Below, piece after piece: positions 55,651 through 64,000 of a stretch of DNA of 64,000 bases (the first letter of the stretch is position 1; every line of letters begins with the position of its first letter). The translations under genes were made by a program, and so were the position numbers. The notes beneath the pieces are model-generated. The model made no database searches, was not told the origin of the DNA, and saw nothing but the letters and a program-made list of their open reading frames with translations. The stretch is taken from the NCBI RefSeq assembly GCF_013184745.1, contig NZ_JAATVU010000017.1, positions 51,556 to 115,555 on the forward strand, written 5' to 3'. This DNA is from Mangrovicoccus sp. HB161399 (GTDB taxonomy: Bacteria; Pseudomonadota; Alphaproteobacteria; Rhodobacterales; Rhodobacteraceae).

Positions 55651-57447
55651 ATGCTGGAACGGTCCGACCTGGCGGAGAACGCGCTGCAGTGCCTGCATGA
55701 CGAGGACTACGACCGTCCTTTCAACACGCAGTCGCTGGACGCCGATACCATGATCTTCACCGGCGGCAGGCAGGGCCTGGCGCTGGACGGGACGTGGAAC
55801 TTCTGCGTCGACCTCCTCGATACCGGGCTCAGGCAGAAATGGTTCGCCATGACGCCCGAGGCCCCCGAGGACCGGACCGAACCCTGGGATTACGATCCCT
55901 ATGCGGGCGAGACCGTGGAGCTGCCCTCCTGCTGGCAGATGCAGAAGGAGAAGTGGTACTTCTTCGAAGGCTCCGCCTGGTACACCCGCGCGCTGGAGGC
56001 AGGCCCGCTTGCCCCCGGCAACCGCCGCTTCCTGCGCGTCGGCGCGGCGCAGTACGACTGCAAGGTCTTCGTCAACGGACAGTTCCTCGGCAACCACTAC
56101 GGCGGCTCGACCCCGTTCTGCGCCGAGGTCACCGAGGCGCTGCAGGAAGGCCGCAACTGGATCATGTTCTGCGTGAACAACACGCGGACGCTGGACCGGG
56201 TGCCGATGCGCAACACCGACTGGTTCAACTATGGCGGCATCTACCGCGAGGTCGCGCTCTACGAGACGCCCGCGACGGTGATCCGCGACGTCTTCGTGCA
56301 TCTCGCGGACGGCGGCATCCGCGTCGCCGTGACTGCCGACGGCCCCGCGACGGAGGCCAGGGTCGAGATCCCAGGCCTGTCGCTCTCTCTCGTGATAGCG
56401 CTCGCATCCGGAAAGGGCGAAGTGACGGTTCCGGCAAGCCCGCGCCTCTGGTCGCCGGAGACGCCGGTGCTCTACGACATCGAGGCCACCGCAGGCGGCG
56501 ACCGCGTCACCGACCGCGTCGGCTTCCGCTCCATCGAACGGCGCGGCACCGACATCCTGCTGAACGGCCGCCCGGTCTTCCTGCGCGGCATCTCGGTCCA
56601 CGAGGATGACGCCAAGCTGGGCAAGGTCACGTCCGAGGCCGATATCCGCCGCCGCTTCGCCCATGCCAAGGAGCTGGGCTGCAACTACCTGCGGCTGGCG
56701 CATTACCCGCATCACGAGCTGGCCGCGCAGATCGCCGACGAGCTGGGGCTGATGCTCTGGGAGGAAGTTCCGGTCTACTGGGCCATCGACTTCGCCAATC
56801 CCGCCACCCGCCGCGACGCGGAAAACCAGCTGCGCGAGCTGATCCGCCGCGACCGCAACCGCGCCAGCGTGATCATCTGGTCGGTCGGCAACGAGAACCC
56901 CGATACCGATGCGCGGCTCGACTTCATGAAGGGTCTCGCGGACCTGGCCAAGGCCGAGGACCCGACGCGGCTGACCTCGGCCGCCTGCCTGGTCAACCAC
57001 GCCAAGCTGAAGATCGAGGACCGGCTGGCCCAGCATATCGACGTGATCGGGCTCAACGAATATTACGGCTGGTACGAGGAAGACTTCGCGGAGCTGGAGA
57101 TCATCGGCCGCAACTCCGCGCCGGACCGTCCGGTGGTGATCTCGGAAACCGGCGCCGACGGCGACAGCGAAGCGGGCCCCGAGCGCGGGCTGTTCTCCCT
57201 CGCCTACCAGTCCGAGGTCTATGTCCGCCAGATCGAGACTCTGGAAAGGCTGAGCTACATCAAGGGCATGTCGCCCTGGATCCTCTACGATTTCCGGGTC
57301 GAGCGGCGGCAGAACCCGTTCCAGCGCGGCTGGAACCGCAAGGGGCTGATCGCCGGGGACAAGGCAACGAAGAAGCCTGCCTTCGCCATTCTCGCGGCGC
57401 ATTACGCGGCGCTGGCGCGGGCGGACAGCCCGGAGGTCGACGCATGA
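55651..57447 (+). CDS. uidA: beta-glucuronidase (GH2)
   Basis: A 598-residue GH2 enzyme with an N-terminal jelly roll (LALDGTWNFCVDLLDTG, WYTRALEAGPL), an immunoglobulin-like middle and a TIM barrel. The acid/base Glu is in IIWSVGNENP and the nucleophile Glu in VVISETGADG. The barrel also has the NxK-like NKGLI/RGWNRKGLIAGDK segment typical of carboxylate-recognising beta-glucuronidases. There is no signal peptide, so it splits imported beta-glucuronides in the cytoplasm. It follows dctP by 3 nt and overlaps the GntR gene by 4 nt. Confidence 0.88.
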   Translation: MLERSDLAENALQCLHDEDYDRPFNTQSLDADTMIFTGGRQGLALDGTWNFCVDLLDTGLRQKWFAMTPEAPEDRTEPWDYDPYAGETVELPSCWQMQKEKWYFFEGSAWYTRALEAGPLAPGNRRFLRVGAAQYDCKVFVNGQFLGNHYGGSTPFCAEVTEALQEGRNWIMFCVNNTRTLDRVPMRNTDWFNYGGIYREVALYETPATVIRDVFVHLADGGIRVAVTADGPATEARVEIPGLSLSLVIALASGKGEVTVPASPRLWSPETPVLYDIEATAGGDRVTDRVGFRSIERRGTDILLNGRPVFLRGISVHEDDAKLGKVTSEADIRRRFAHAKELGCNYLRLAHYPHHELAAQIADELGLMLWEEVPVYWAIDFANPATRRDAENQLRELIRRDRNRASVIIWSVGNENPDTDARLDFMKGLADLAKAEDPTRLTSAACLVNHAKLKIEDRLAQHIDVIGLNEYYGWYEEDFAELEIIGRNSAPDRPVVISETGADGDSEAGPERGLFSLAYQSEVYVRQIETLERLSYIKGMSPWILYDFRVERRQNPFQRGWNRKGLIAGDKATKKPAFAILAAHYAALARADSPEVDA

Positions 57448-58196
57448 CCCAGCACCGCCGCTATCAGGACGTGGCCGCGATGATCCGCGCCGAGGTGGCC
57501 CGCCGCAAGCTGCCCCCCGGCACGCGGCTGGATACCGAGCGGCAGTGGTCGCAATCCCTCGGCGTGTCGCGCTCGCTGGTGCGCGAAGCGGTGATCATGC
57601 TGGAAATCCAGGGACTGGTGGAGGTCCGCCAGGGCTCGGGCATCTACCTTCTGGCCGAACCCGCCGAACCGGCCCCTGCCCCGCAGGACGATGTCGGCCC
57701 GTTCGAGCTGCTTCAGGCACGGCAGCTGCTGGAAAGCTCCATCGCCGCCTTCGCCGCCGAGCAGGTGACCAAGGGCGACATCCTGAAGATGCGCGATGCG
57801 CTGGAGGCCGAGCGCGCCTATATCGAGGCCGGCGGCGGTCCCGACTATTCGTCGGACGAGCTGTTCCACCGGCTGATTGCCGAAGCCACGCAGAACTCGG
57901 TCCTGACCACGATGGTCGAGGAGCTATGGGCCGCCCGCGACCGCAGCCCGATGTGGGCGCGGCTGCATGCGCGGATCTTCAACCAGGACTACCGCGCCAA
58001 CTGGCTGGACGACCACCAGGCGATCCTCGATGCGCTGCGCGCCCGCAACCCGGAGGCCGCCCGCCGCGCGATGTGGGCGCATCTCGGCCATGTCCGCGAA
58101 ACGCTGCTGGCCGTGTCGGATGCCGATGACCCGGCCTTCGACGGCTACCTTTTCCAACCCGTCCCGGAGATCGGCCGCCGATCCCCGGACCCCTGA
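57444..58196 (+). CDS. GntR-family (FadR/FCD type) regulator of the uronate locus
   Basis: A 250-residue regulator. The N-terminal winged helix is RYQDVAAMIRAEVARRKLPPGTRLDTERQWSQSLGVSRSLVREAVIMLEIQGLVEVRQGSGIYL (read in parts along residues 5-70), followed by an all-helical FCD ligand domain with metal-binding His/Asp pattern (DELFHRLIAEATQNSVL, DHQAILDALRARNPEAARRAMWAHLGHV). It most resembles UxuR/ExuR, and its probable operator is the TGGT-N2-ACCA site near 54550. It is embedded between uidA and uxuA, so it likely autoregulates. Confidence 0.87.
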   Translation: MTQHRRYQDVAAMIRAEVARRKLPPGTRLDTERQWSQSLGVSRSLVREAVIMLEIQGLVEVRQGSGIYLLAEPAEPAPAPQDDVGPFELLQARQLLESSIAAFAAEQVTKGDILKMRDALEAERAYIEAGGGPDYSSDELFHRLIAEATQNSVLTTMVEELWAARDRSPMWARLHARIFNQDYRANWLDDHQAILDALRARNPEAARRAMWAHLGHVRETLLAVSDADDPAFDGYLFQPVPEIGRRSPDP

Positions 58197-58214
58197 CAAG
58201 ACAGAGGCTTATTG

Positions 58215-59378
58215 ATGATCGAGACCTGGCGCTGGTTCGGCCCGAACGATCCGGTGACGCTCTCCGATGTGCGCCAGACCGGCGCTACCGGGATCGTGAC
58301 CGCGCTGCATGACCTGCCCAACGGGACCGTCTGGCCGGTGGAGGCGATCGCGGCGCGGCGCGACATGATCCGCGCTGCCGGGCTCGACTGGCAGGTGGTG
58401 GAGAGCATCCCGGTCCACGAGGACATCAAGACCGGCGCGCCCGGCTGGGAACGCTATGCCGAGGCCTGGGCGGAAAGCGCGGTGAACCTGGCGAAATGCG
58501 GCATCCGGACGATCTGCTACAACTTCATGCCGGTGCTCGACTGGACGCGGACCGACCTGGAGCACGCCCTGCCTGACGGCGCGACCTGCCTGCGCTTCGA
58601 CAATGACGAGATGGCCGCCTTCGACATCCATATCCTCGAGCGCCCCGGCGCCGCGGAGGATCATGGCCCCGAAGTCGCGGCCCGCGCCGCCGCACGCTTC
58701 GCCGCGATGGACGAGGCCGCGAAGGACAAGCTGACCCGCACCGTGATCGCCGGGCTGCCGGGATCGGAGGAAAGTTTCACGGTGGAAAGCTTCCGCGCCC
58801 AGCTTGCCCGCTATGACGGGCTGGGCCATGCCGGGCTGCGCGCCAACCTCGCGCAATTCCTGCAATTCGTCGTGCCGATCGTCGAGAGGGAAGGCATCGT
58901 CATGGGGATGCACCCGGATGATCCGCCCCGCCCGCTCTTCGGCCTGCCGCGGATCGTGTCGACCGCGGACGACCTGCGCGCGATCCTCGCCATGGTAGAC
59001 AGCCCCGCCAACGGCCTGACCTTCTGCACCGGAAGCCTGGGCGTGCGCGAGGACAACGACCTGCCCGCGATGCTGCGCGAGTTCGGCGACCGGGTGCATT
59101 TCCTGCACCTGCGCGCGACCAAGCGCGAGGCCGATCCGCTGAGCTTCCACGAGGCGCCGCATCTCGACGGCGATGTCGACATGATCGCGGTGATCCGCGA
59201 GGCGCTGGCGATCGAGGCCCGCACCGGGCGGCAGATCCCGTTCCGCCCCGATCACGGCCACGCCATGGCCGACGACCAGCGCCGCAGGACCGCCCCGGGC
59301 TATCCGCTGATCGGGCGGATGCGCGGGCTGGCCGAACTGCGCGGCATCGTCCGCACCGTTTCGGTCCTCGCCGCCTGA
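58215..59378 (+). CDS. uxuA: mannonate dehydratase
   Basis: A 387-residue UxuA. Family stretches are TWRWFGPNDPVTLSDVRQTGATGIVTALH, the metal-site region ICYNFMPVLDWTRTDL, GIVMGMHPDDPPRPLFGLPRIVST and FRPDHGHAM. It dehydrates D-mannonate to 2-keto-3-deoxygluconate, the step after UxuB. ATG 58215 lies 18 nt after the GntR stop, with AGAGG upstream. The uronate isomerase UxaC and the KDG kinase/aldolase are not in the window. Confidence 0.92.
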   Translation: MIETWRWFGPNDPVTLSDVRQTGATGIVTALHDLPNGTVWPVEAIAARRDMIRAAGLDWQVVESIPVHEDIKTGAPGWERYAEAWAESAVNLAKCGIRTICYNFMPVLDWTRTDLEHALPDGATCLRFDNDEMAAFDIHILERPGAAEDHGPEVAARAAARFAAMDEAAKDKLTRTVIAGLPGSEESFTVESFRAQLARYDGLGHAGLRANLAQFLQFVVPIVEREGIVMGMHPDDPPRPLFGLPRIVSTADDLRAILAMVDSPANGLTFCTGSLGVREDNDLPAMLREFGDRVHFLHLRATKREADPLSFHEAPHLDGDVDMIAVIREALAIEARTGRQIPFRPDHGHAMADDQRRRTAPGYPLIGRMRGLAELRGIVRTVSVLAA

Positions 59379-59683
59379 GCCTGCCGCTCCGGGAGGGTCG
59401 CCGCCCCGCCCGGAGCCTTGCCTCCCGGCCGCAGCAAGTGGCCGGGCCTGCGGATCCCCGCCCCTTTGCCGCGACCGCCTGCGCCGCTTTTCCGGCGCCG
59501 CGGAGACTCGCGCCGCCGGTCCCGCGCGGCCCGGCCGGGGAGCAGCAGGATTTTTCGCGCATGGCCGCCGGAACGCAAAATCGGCGCAGGAAAGCTGCCG
59601 GGGACGAACCAGGTCGCCCGCCTTTTCCGTTCGCCTTCGCCTAGGATTGCGGGAAAGCGCCGACATTTCCGCAGAGTGCCGCC
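59379..59683. other. intergenic region after uxuA with terminator-like hairpin (59386-59416)
   Basis: An 8-bp stem GCTCCGGG / CCCGGAGC with a 15-nt loop begins 8 nt after the uxuA stop and probably ends the dctP-uidA-gntR-uxuA transcript. The remaining 270 nt shows no gene; the promoter for the next gene must be near its right end. No operator could be defined. Confidence 0.5.
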
Positions 59684-60811
59684 ATGACCGCCTTCCCCGA
59701 TCCGCCTCGTTCCATGCGTGCCGCCGCGGACCGCCACTGCCTGTCGCTGCAGCGCCACGCGCCGCGCGGCTGGATCGCCGGGGCGCTTGCCAAGCTGCGA
59801 GCGGAGGCCGAGGCGGCTGCGCCGACGCCGCTCTGCTTTCTCTCGGCCCGCGGCCGCCCCGACATCCGCTTCGCGCTGAAGGACGAATCCCGCCAGCCCA
59901 CCGGCAGCCTGAAGCACCGGCTCGCGCGCGCGCTGTTCGTCAGCGGGCTCTGCTCGGGCGAAATCGGCCCCGATACCGTGCTGGTCGAAGCCTCCTCCGG
60001 CTCGACCGCCATCTCCGAGGCCTGGTTCGCGCGGATGCTGGGGCTGCGCTTCGTCGCGGTGATCCCGGCCGGCACCAGCCCCGCCAAGATCGAGGCGATC
60101 CGCGCCTATGGCGGCGCGTGCCACCTCGTCGCCGATCCGGCCACGGTCTATGCCGAGGCGCAGCGCCTCGCCGATGCCGAGGGCGGCGTCTATCTCGACC
60201 AGTTCGGCAATGCCGCCAATGTCACCGACTGGCGGCGGGACAACATCGCCCAGGAATTCCTCGCCCAGCTGGCCGCCAGCCTCGGGCTGCTGCCCGACTG
60301 GCTGGTGGTGGGCGCGGGCACCGGCGGCACGGCGACCACGATGGGGCGCTACATCCGCTATCTCGACCTGCCGGTCGGGCTCTGCATCGCCGATGTCGAG
60401 TTCTCCGCCTTCTTCGAAGGTGTCCGCGCGGGCGACCCTGCGGCAATCTGCGCCCGCCCTTCGCGAATCGAGGGCGTAGGCCGCCCGCGGATGGAGCCGA
60501 GCTTCCTGCCCGGCGTGGTCGACCAGATGCTGAAAGTGCCCGATGCCGCCTCGATCGCGGCGATGCATGTCCTGTCGGAACGGCTTGGCCGTCCGGTCGG
60601 GGCCTCCACCGGCGCAGCCTTCTATGCCGCCTGCGATCTCGCCGCCCGCAGCGGGGAGGGCCCGCTGAAGCTCTATGCACTGCTGATCTGCGACAGCGGG
60701 GAGCGCTACCGCGACACCTATTTCTCGCCCAGCTGGCTGGCGCGAAGCGGCATCGACATTTCCGCCCCGGCCGCCCGGCTCTCGGCGTTTCTCGACGAAG
60801 GCATCTGGTAG
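59684..60811 (+). CDS. cysteine-synthase-fold PLP enzyme, possible cysteine desulfhydrase
   Basis: A 375-residue fold-II PLP enzyme. The PLP lysine is in KDESRQPTGSLKHRLA, the substrate loop is EASSGSTAIS, and the phosphate loop is GAGTGGTATTMG. The C-terminal half resembles the Cds1-type PLP cysteine desulfhydrases rather than CysK (no CysE-docking context). It may degrade L- or D-cysteine to pyruvate, ammonia and sulfide. The following Lrp-type regulator, 168 nt away on the same strand, is the arrangement seen for cysteine-detoxification genes. Confidence 0.74.
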   Translation: MTAFPDPPRSMRAAADRHCLSLQRHAPRGWIAGALAKLRAEAEAAAPTPLCFLSARGRPDIRFALKDESRQPTGSLKHRLARALFVSGLCSGEIGPDTVLVEASSGSTAISEAWFARMLGLRFVAVIPAGTSPAKIEAIRAYGGACHLVADPATVYAEAQRLADAEGGVYLDQFGNAANVTDWRRDNIAQEFLAQLAASLGLLPDWLVVGAGTGGTATTMGRYIRYLDLPVGLCIADVEFSAFFEGVRAGDPAAICARPSRIEGVGRPRMEPSFLPGVVDQMLKVPDAASIAAMHVLSERLGRPVGASTGAAFYAACDLAARSGEGPLKLYALLICDSGERYRDTYFSPSWLARSGIDISAPAARLSAFLDEGIW

Positions 60812-60979
60812 CCTTCCGCGCAAACTGCGCATCAGCTTTGTGCATTTGGCGCGGAATGCTGGAGAAATCCGGCGCAGATCGCGCGGCCGGCCGAAAATCG
60901 GCCCGTCTTCCGCAAATGCCGCGCCCGGTCCCGCCCGTCCGCGGGCTTGACTGGCCGCATTCCCCGGACGGAGACGCCG

Positions 60980-61441
60980 ATGCTGGATGACCGCGACCGC
61001 AGGCTGTTGGCCCTGCTCCAGGAAAATGCCGAAATGTCGGTGAACGACATGGCCGAGACCGTCGCGCTCTCGGTCTCCGCCTGCTGGCGGCGGATCAAGC
61101 GGCTGGGCGACGAGGGCTGCATCCGCCGCCGCGTGGCCGTCCTGGACCGCCGCAAGATGAACGTGCCGACGACGATCTTCGTGCTGATCCGCACCTCCGA
61201 CCATTCCACGGAATGGACCGACCGGTTCCGCCGCGCGGTGGCCGACATCCCGGAAATCACCGAGACCTACCGGCTGACCGGCAATATCGACTACCTGCTG
61301 AAGATCGTCCTGCCCGATGTCGAGCACTGGGACATGATCTACAACCGGCTGGTGACGCGGCTGAACTTCTTCGATGTCTCCTCCTACATCTCGATGGAGG
61401 AGATGAAGGCCACGGGCGTCATCCCGACTTCCTACATCTGA
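60980..61441 (+). CDS. Lrp/AsnC-family regulator
   Basis: A 153-residue regulator with an N-terminal helix-turn-helix (LLALLQENAEMSVNDMAETVALSVSACWRRIKRLGDEGCIRRR) and a C-terminal RAM domain (TETYRLTGNIDYLLKIVLPDVEHWD). ATG 60980 is preceded by GGAG; an upstream frame from 60947 has no signal. It probably senses an amino acid handled by the neighbouring cysteine-type enzyme. Confidence 0.83.
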   Translation: MLDDRDRRLLALLQENAEMSVNDMAETVALSVSACWRRIKRLGDEGCIRRRVAVLDRRKMNVPTTIFVLIRTSDHSTEWTDRFRRAVADIPEITETYRLTGNIDYLLKIVLPDVEHWDMIYNRLVTRLNFFDVSSYISMEEMKATGVIPTSYI

Positions 61442-61688
61442 CTACATTAGAATATAATCAGACACTTGCAGCGCCGCAGCATAGCCCGCTCCGGCGGCGG
61501 ATTCCGGCTGCGCGCGCGCAAGATCGTCCCGCTCGGGGAAGCAAACGCGCCAATGAATCACGCATCATGACCCAAGCTGTTGTTTCGACCCATTGCACCG
61601 CAGGCCCATCTCCCTTTATGAAACAGTATTCTAACGCCCTACCCGTGTCACGGCGCGTCACTGCACGGCAGCAAATCGCAGCATAGGA

Positions 61689-61710
61689 TGGGGGACTGGC
61701 TGGGGGACTG
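61689..61710. repeat. two direct copies of TGGGGGACTG ahead of the integrase
   Basis: Two identical 10-mers with a 12-nt period lie just before the integrase ATG at 61714. They could be recombinase arm-type sites or part of the attachment region, or simply carry the ribosome-binding site. The 270 nt to their left is lower in GC than the rest of the window and has no gene and no tRNA-like structure. Confidence 0.5.
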
Positions 61711-61713
61711 AGG

Positions 61714-62898
61714 ATGCCACTCAAGGCGATGACGATCAAAACGCTGCCAGATGGCACACATGAGGACGGAAACGGCCTGCGCCTGGTTCGCAAGGGCGGC
61801 CGCGGGAAATGGGTCTGGCGCTATTCGTTTCTCGGCAAGCGGCACGAGATGGGGCTTGGCGCGCAGGACAACGTGAGCCTCGCCGAAGCCCGCAAGGCGC
61901 GCGACCGCTGGCGTTCCGTCCTCGCCGAGGGACGAAACCCCGTCGCCGAGCGCCGCGCGGAGGCGGAAGAGACAAAGCGGAAACGCGAGCGTAATGATCC
62001 GACAATCGCCGAGCTCGTGGATCTAGTCTTCGAGGCGCGCAAGGAGACGCTACGCGGAGATGGGAAGCGCGGCCAATGGCGCAACGCCCTCGACCTCTAC
62101 CTGATACCCGCCATAGGCAAGCGTGCAGGATCCACCATCACGGCACAGGACATCGCCGACGCTGTCAGGCCGATCTGGAGGACGAAGCACCCGACCGGGG
62201 TCAAGCTGATGATCCGGACGCGGCTCGTTCTCAAGGACGGACGAGCTATGGGCTTTCCGGTAGATCCGGCGATGGCCGACCGGGCAAAGGTGATCCTCGG
62301 GGCGGTGGACCATCAGCCGAAGCACATCGAGGCGACGCCGTGGCAGGAAATGCCGGCGCTCTTCGAGCGGGCGGGCTGCGACACCATGGCAGGCCTGTGC
62401 ATCCGTTTCGGCATGTTGACTATCGTGCGCTCGGCCGCGTTCCGCGGGGCGCTGAAAAGCGAAATCGATGGCGACGTGTGGACCGTCCCCGCAGATCGCA
62501 TCAAGGGCACCCGTGGGCGCGTCAAAGACTTCCGCGTGCCGCTGTCATCGGCCGCATTGGAGCTCATCGAGCCGCTGATGGACATCCCTGGCAACGCCCT
62601 GTTCCCGGGTCAGCGTGCACGGACGCTGACCGACATGGCGCTGTCCGGGCGCCTGAACAAGATCGGCGAGGCAGGGCGCCTGCACGGCTTCCGCACAGCC
62701 TTCAGGACGTGGGTCCAGGATACCGATGCCTGCGGATACGAGGTGGCCGAGACCGTCCTCGGGCACACCATCGGCGGCGCCGTAGAGCGCGCCTATGCCC
62801 GCTCTGACCTGCTCGACCGGCGGCGTCCAGTCATGGAGGCCTGGGGACGCTTTGTCACCGGGCAGGCGGCAGCGGCCGTGCTGCCGTTTGCAAAATAG
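61714..62898 (+). CDS. tyrosine recombinase / phage-type integrase
   Basis: A 394-residue integrase. The N-terminal DUF4102-like arm-binding domain (GLRLVRKGGRGKWVWRYSFLGKRHEMGLG) is followed by a SAM-like core-binding domain and a catalytic domain with Arg in TIVRSAAFRG, the LHGFRTAFRTW box, the VLGHTIGGAVERAYARSD box and its nucleophile Tyr. All catalytic positions look intact. It probably mobilises a genomic island whose body lies to the right. A repeat element precedes it; a 71-aa gene and an IS follow. Confidence 0.86.
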   Translation: MPLKAMTIKTLPDGTHEDGNGLRLVRKGGRGKWVWRYSFLGKRHEMGLGAQDNVSLAEARKARDRWRSVLAEGRNPVAERRAEAEETKRKRERNDPTIAELVDLVFEARKETLRGDGKRGQWRNALDLYLIPAIGKRAGSTITAQDIADAVRPIWRTKHPTGVKLMIRTRLVLKDGRAMGFPVDPAMADRAKVILGAVDHQPKHIEATPWQEMPALFERAGCDTMAGLCIRFGMLTIVRSAAFRGALKSEIDGDVWTVPADRIKGTRGRVKDFRVPLSSAALELIEPLMDIPGNALFPGQRARTLTDMALSGRLNKIGEAGRLHGFRTAFRTWVQDTDACGYEVAETVLGHTIGGAVERAYARSDLLDRRRPVMEAWGRFVTGQAAAAVLPFAK

Positions 62899-62916
62899 CG
62901 AAAGGAGCCTTTGCTT

Positions 62917-63132
62917 ATGATCCCCGCAGAGACCCGCGTCACCGCCTACCTGGCCGAGCATGAGCGGCGGGCACAGCACAGCCTCGGAAACCGCGACCTG
63001 ATCAGCGAATTGATAGGCCCAGAGCAGGACGCCACACTCACCGCCTCCGACCTCCGCGCGCTGCTCACCGAGATCGCCGACCTGCGGGAAAGCGTCCGCT
63101 CTTTCTGCCAAGTTCAACAGTTAAACGCGTAA
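62917..63132 (+). CDS. small protein of unknown function after the integrase
   Basis: A 71-residue acidic, helical protein (MIPAETRVTAYLAEHERRAQ ... LTEIADLRESVRSF). ATG 62917 has AAAGGAG 9 nt upstream, a good ribosome-binding site, so it is probably expressed. It has no helix-turn-helix of excisionase type. Its position 18 nt after the integrase stop suggests a role in the mobile element. Confidence 0.6.
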   Translation: MIPAETRVTAYLAEHERRAQHSLGNRDLISELIGPEQDATLTASDLRALLTEIADLRESVRSFCQVQQLNA

Positions 63133-63183
63133 GCAATAGATATTGTTGAGACCGAAAGGCCGAAAATGTGACAACAGCGCCCG

Positions 63184-64000
63184 TCAGGCGGGCTTGGGGA
63201 GGTCCATGGCTTCGAAGAGGTCGAGTTGCTCCGGTGTTGTTCTGCTGATGCCCTGCAGGGTGCGGTTTCCGGCATGGGCGGTGTGTTTCTGGATGCGCGC
63301 GAGCAGGTCGAGCGCGGTGCGCGGGCTGGCGGAATGGCCCTTCGCCTTCAGCCGCATTCGCATGACGCGGTAGAGGACCAGCGCCAGGAAGCAGATCAGC
63401 GCATGGGCGCGGATGCGGTCCGGCAGGCGGTGGTGGACGGGGGCGATCTCGATGTCGCTCTTGAGGACGCGGAACCCGCGCTCGATATCCGCCAACGACT
63501 TGTAGCGCCCGACGGCCTCGGCTGGGCCAAGGTCGGCAACGTTGGTCAGGAGCGCCAGCTTGCCGTCGAATAGTTCGGCGCGGGCAATGGCCGCCTCGTC
63601 GAGGCTCCAGCTGAACAGGTCTGCCTGCAGGTCGGGCTTGATGAAGCGGGTCAGCTCGGTCTCGGCGACAGCCTTGGAGAAGCGGCTGTAGGCTCCGCGA
63701 TCGGAGGCGCGGCGTCCCCGGGCCGTCTGTCCGGCGTCCTGGCTGTCCAGTTTTCCGGCCAGCCGTTCGGCCATTTCCTCGAGCTCGCGGATGCGCGCGC
63801 GGCGGCGGTCTGACTGCTCCCCGGCGCGCAGCGGGTCATGGGCGACGATCAGCCGGTGTCCGGCAAATTCCGCCTCGGCCAGGCCGTCGGCGTCGTAGGC
63901 AAGCCCCTGGAATGTTTCGGCAAGCTCCGCATAGCGGCGCGCGGGGACGGCCAGGATGAACTCCAGCTTGCGGCCGTCCCGGTCGGCCAGCGCGGTCAGC
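63184..64000 (-). CDS. IS1634-family transposase (runs off the window)
   Basis: The minus-strand frame is open from the window edge to the stop at 63184, giving about 271 C-terminal residues. The DDE transposase part includes EFILAVPARRYAELAETFQGLAYDADG, the arginine-rich QSDRRRARIRELEEMAERL linker, LFDGKLALLTNV, and the catalytic-Glu region YKSLADIERGFRVLKSDIEIAPVHHRLPDRI, all characteristic of IS1634-type elements. The N-terminus lies beyond the window. The 40 nt left of the stop (GTTGAGACCG...GTGACAAC) may contain the right terminal inverted repeat. Confidence 0.85.
   Translation of the reverse strand, partial: LTALADRDGRKLEFILAVPARRYAELAETFQGLAYDADGLAEAEFAGHRLIVAHDPLRAGEQSDRRRARIRELEEMAERLAGKLDSQDAGQTARGRRASDRGAYSRFSKAVAETELTRFIKPDLQADLFSWSLDEAAIARAELFDGKLALLTNVADLGPAEAVGRYKSLADIERGFRVLKSDIEIAPVHHRLPDRIRAHALICFLALVLYRVMRMRLKAKGHSASPRTALDLLARIQKHTAHAGNRTLQGISRTTPEQLDLFEAMDLPKPA

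Noticed and set aside
61442..61713. A tRNA or tmRNA gene as integrase attachment site
   Set aside because: No cloverleaf, T-loop or CCA-type 3' end could be found in the gap.

Overview
The window reads as chromosome of a high-GC, marine-type alphaproteobacterium, most likely Rhodobacterales (Roseobacter/Paracoccus relatives). The reasons are dense GC-rich coding with many GTG/TTG starts and 1-4 nt gene overlaps, monomeric isocitrate dehydrogenase, an Lrp-type PutR beside a PutA without its own DNA-binding domain, glycine-betaine demethylation genes, BCCT and TRAP transporters, and an SOS box of the alphaproteobacterial form GAAC-N7-GAAC. This is inference from gene content; no 16S or marker gene is present.

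Layout. 1-6.6 kb: the tail of an unknown gene, an alpha/beta hydrolase-like protein, a polyamine pair (carboxynorspermidine decarboxylase and agmatinase, overlapping), a large RTX calcium-binding exoprotein and a sulfotransferase. 6.6-13.1 kb: isocitrate dehydrogenase, then divergent putR/putA for proline oxidation. 13.1-15.6 kb: an IS graveyard, with a decayed IS30-type transposase followed by a dead IS110-type transposase. 15.6-30.3 kb: a glycine betaine catabolism supercluster. It holds the Rieske monooxygenase gbcAB with a divergent LysR, purU, a BCCT transporter, a GbdR-like AraC regulator, etfBA, folD and a dimethylglycine-dehydrogenase-type flavoprotein; two decayed IS5-type fragments interrupt it. 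Methyl groups removed from betaine go to tetrahydrofolate, and ETF, FolD and PurU handle the electrons and C1 units.

30.3-37.1 kb: a same-strand block (transcribed right to left) of a Na/Pi cotransporter, a CHAD-domain protein, an orphan ParA ATPase that overlaps it, a non-canonical pyruvate-kinase-like protein and Ada. 37.1-38.6 kb: a gene desert with a perfect 19-bp inverted repeat. 38.6-43.2 kb: a formamidase-like enzyme, then a LexA-boxed operon of a radical-SAM protein and a uracil-DNA-glycosylase fusion, then a PPOX-fold protein. 43.2-48.7 kb: choline-sulfatase, a second BCCT transporter and a LysR regulator (choline-O-sulfate use, feeding the betaine pathway), plus a D-threonine-aldolase-like enzyme.

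48.9-59.4 kb: a beta-glucuronide/hexuronate utilisation locus with fructuronate reductase, GH31, TRAP dctM and dctQ on one strand, and dctP, beta-glucuronidase, a GntR regulator and mannonate dehydratase on the other. A UxuR-like operator sits between the two arms. 59.7-61.4 kb: a cysteine-synthase-fold enzyme with an Lrp regulator. 61.4-64 kb: the edge of a mobile region, with a tyrosine recombinase, a 71-aa unknown protein and an IS1634-type transposase running off the window. No rRNA, tRNA or CRISPR array was seen.
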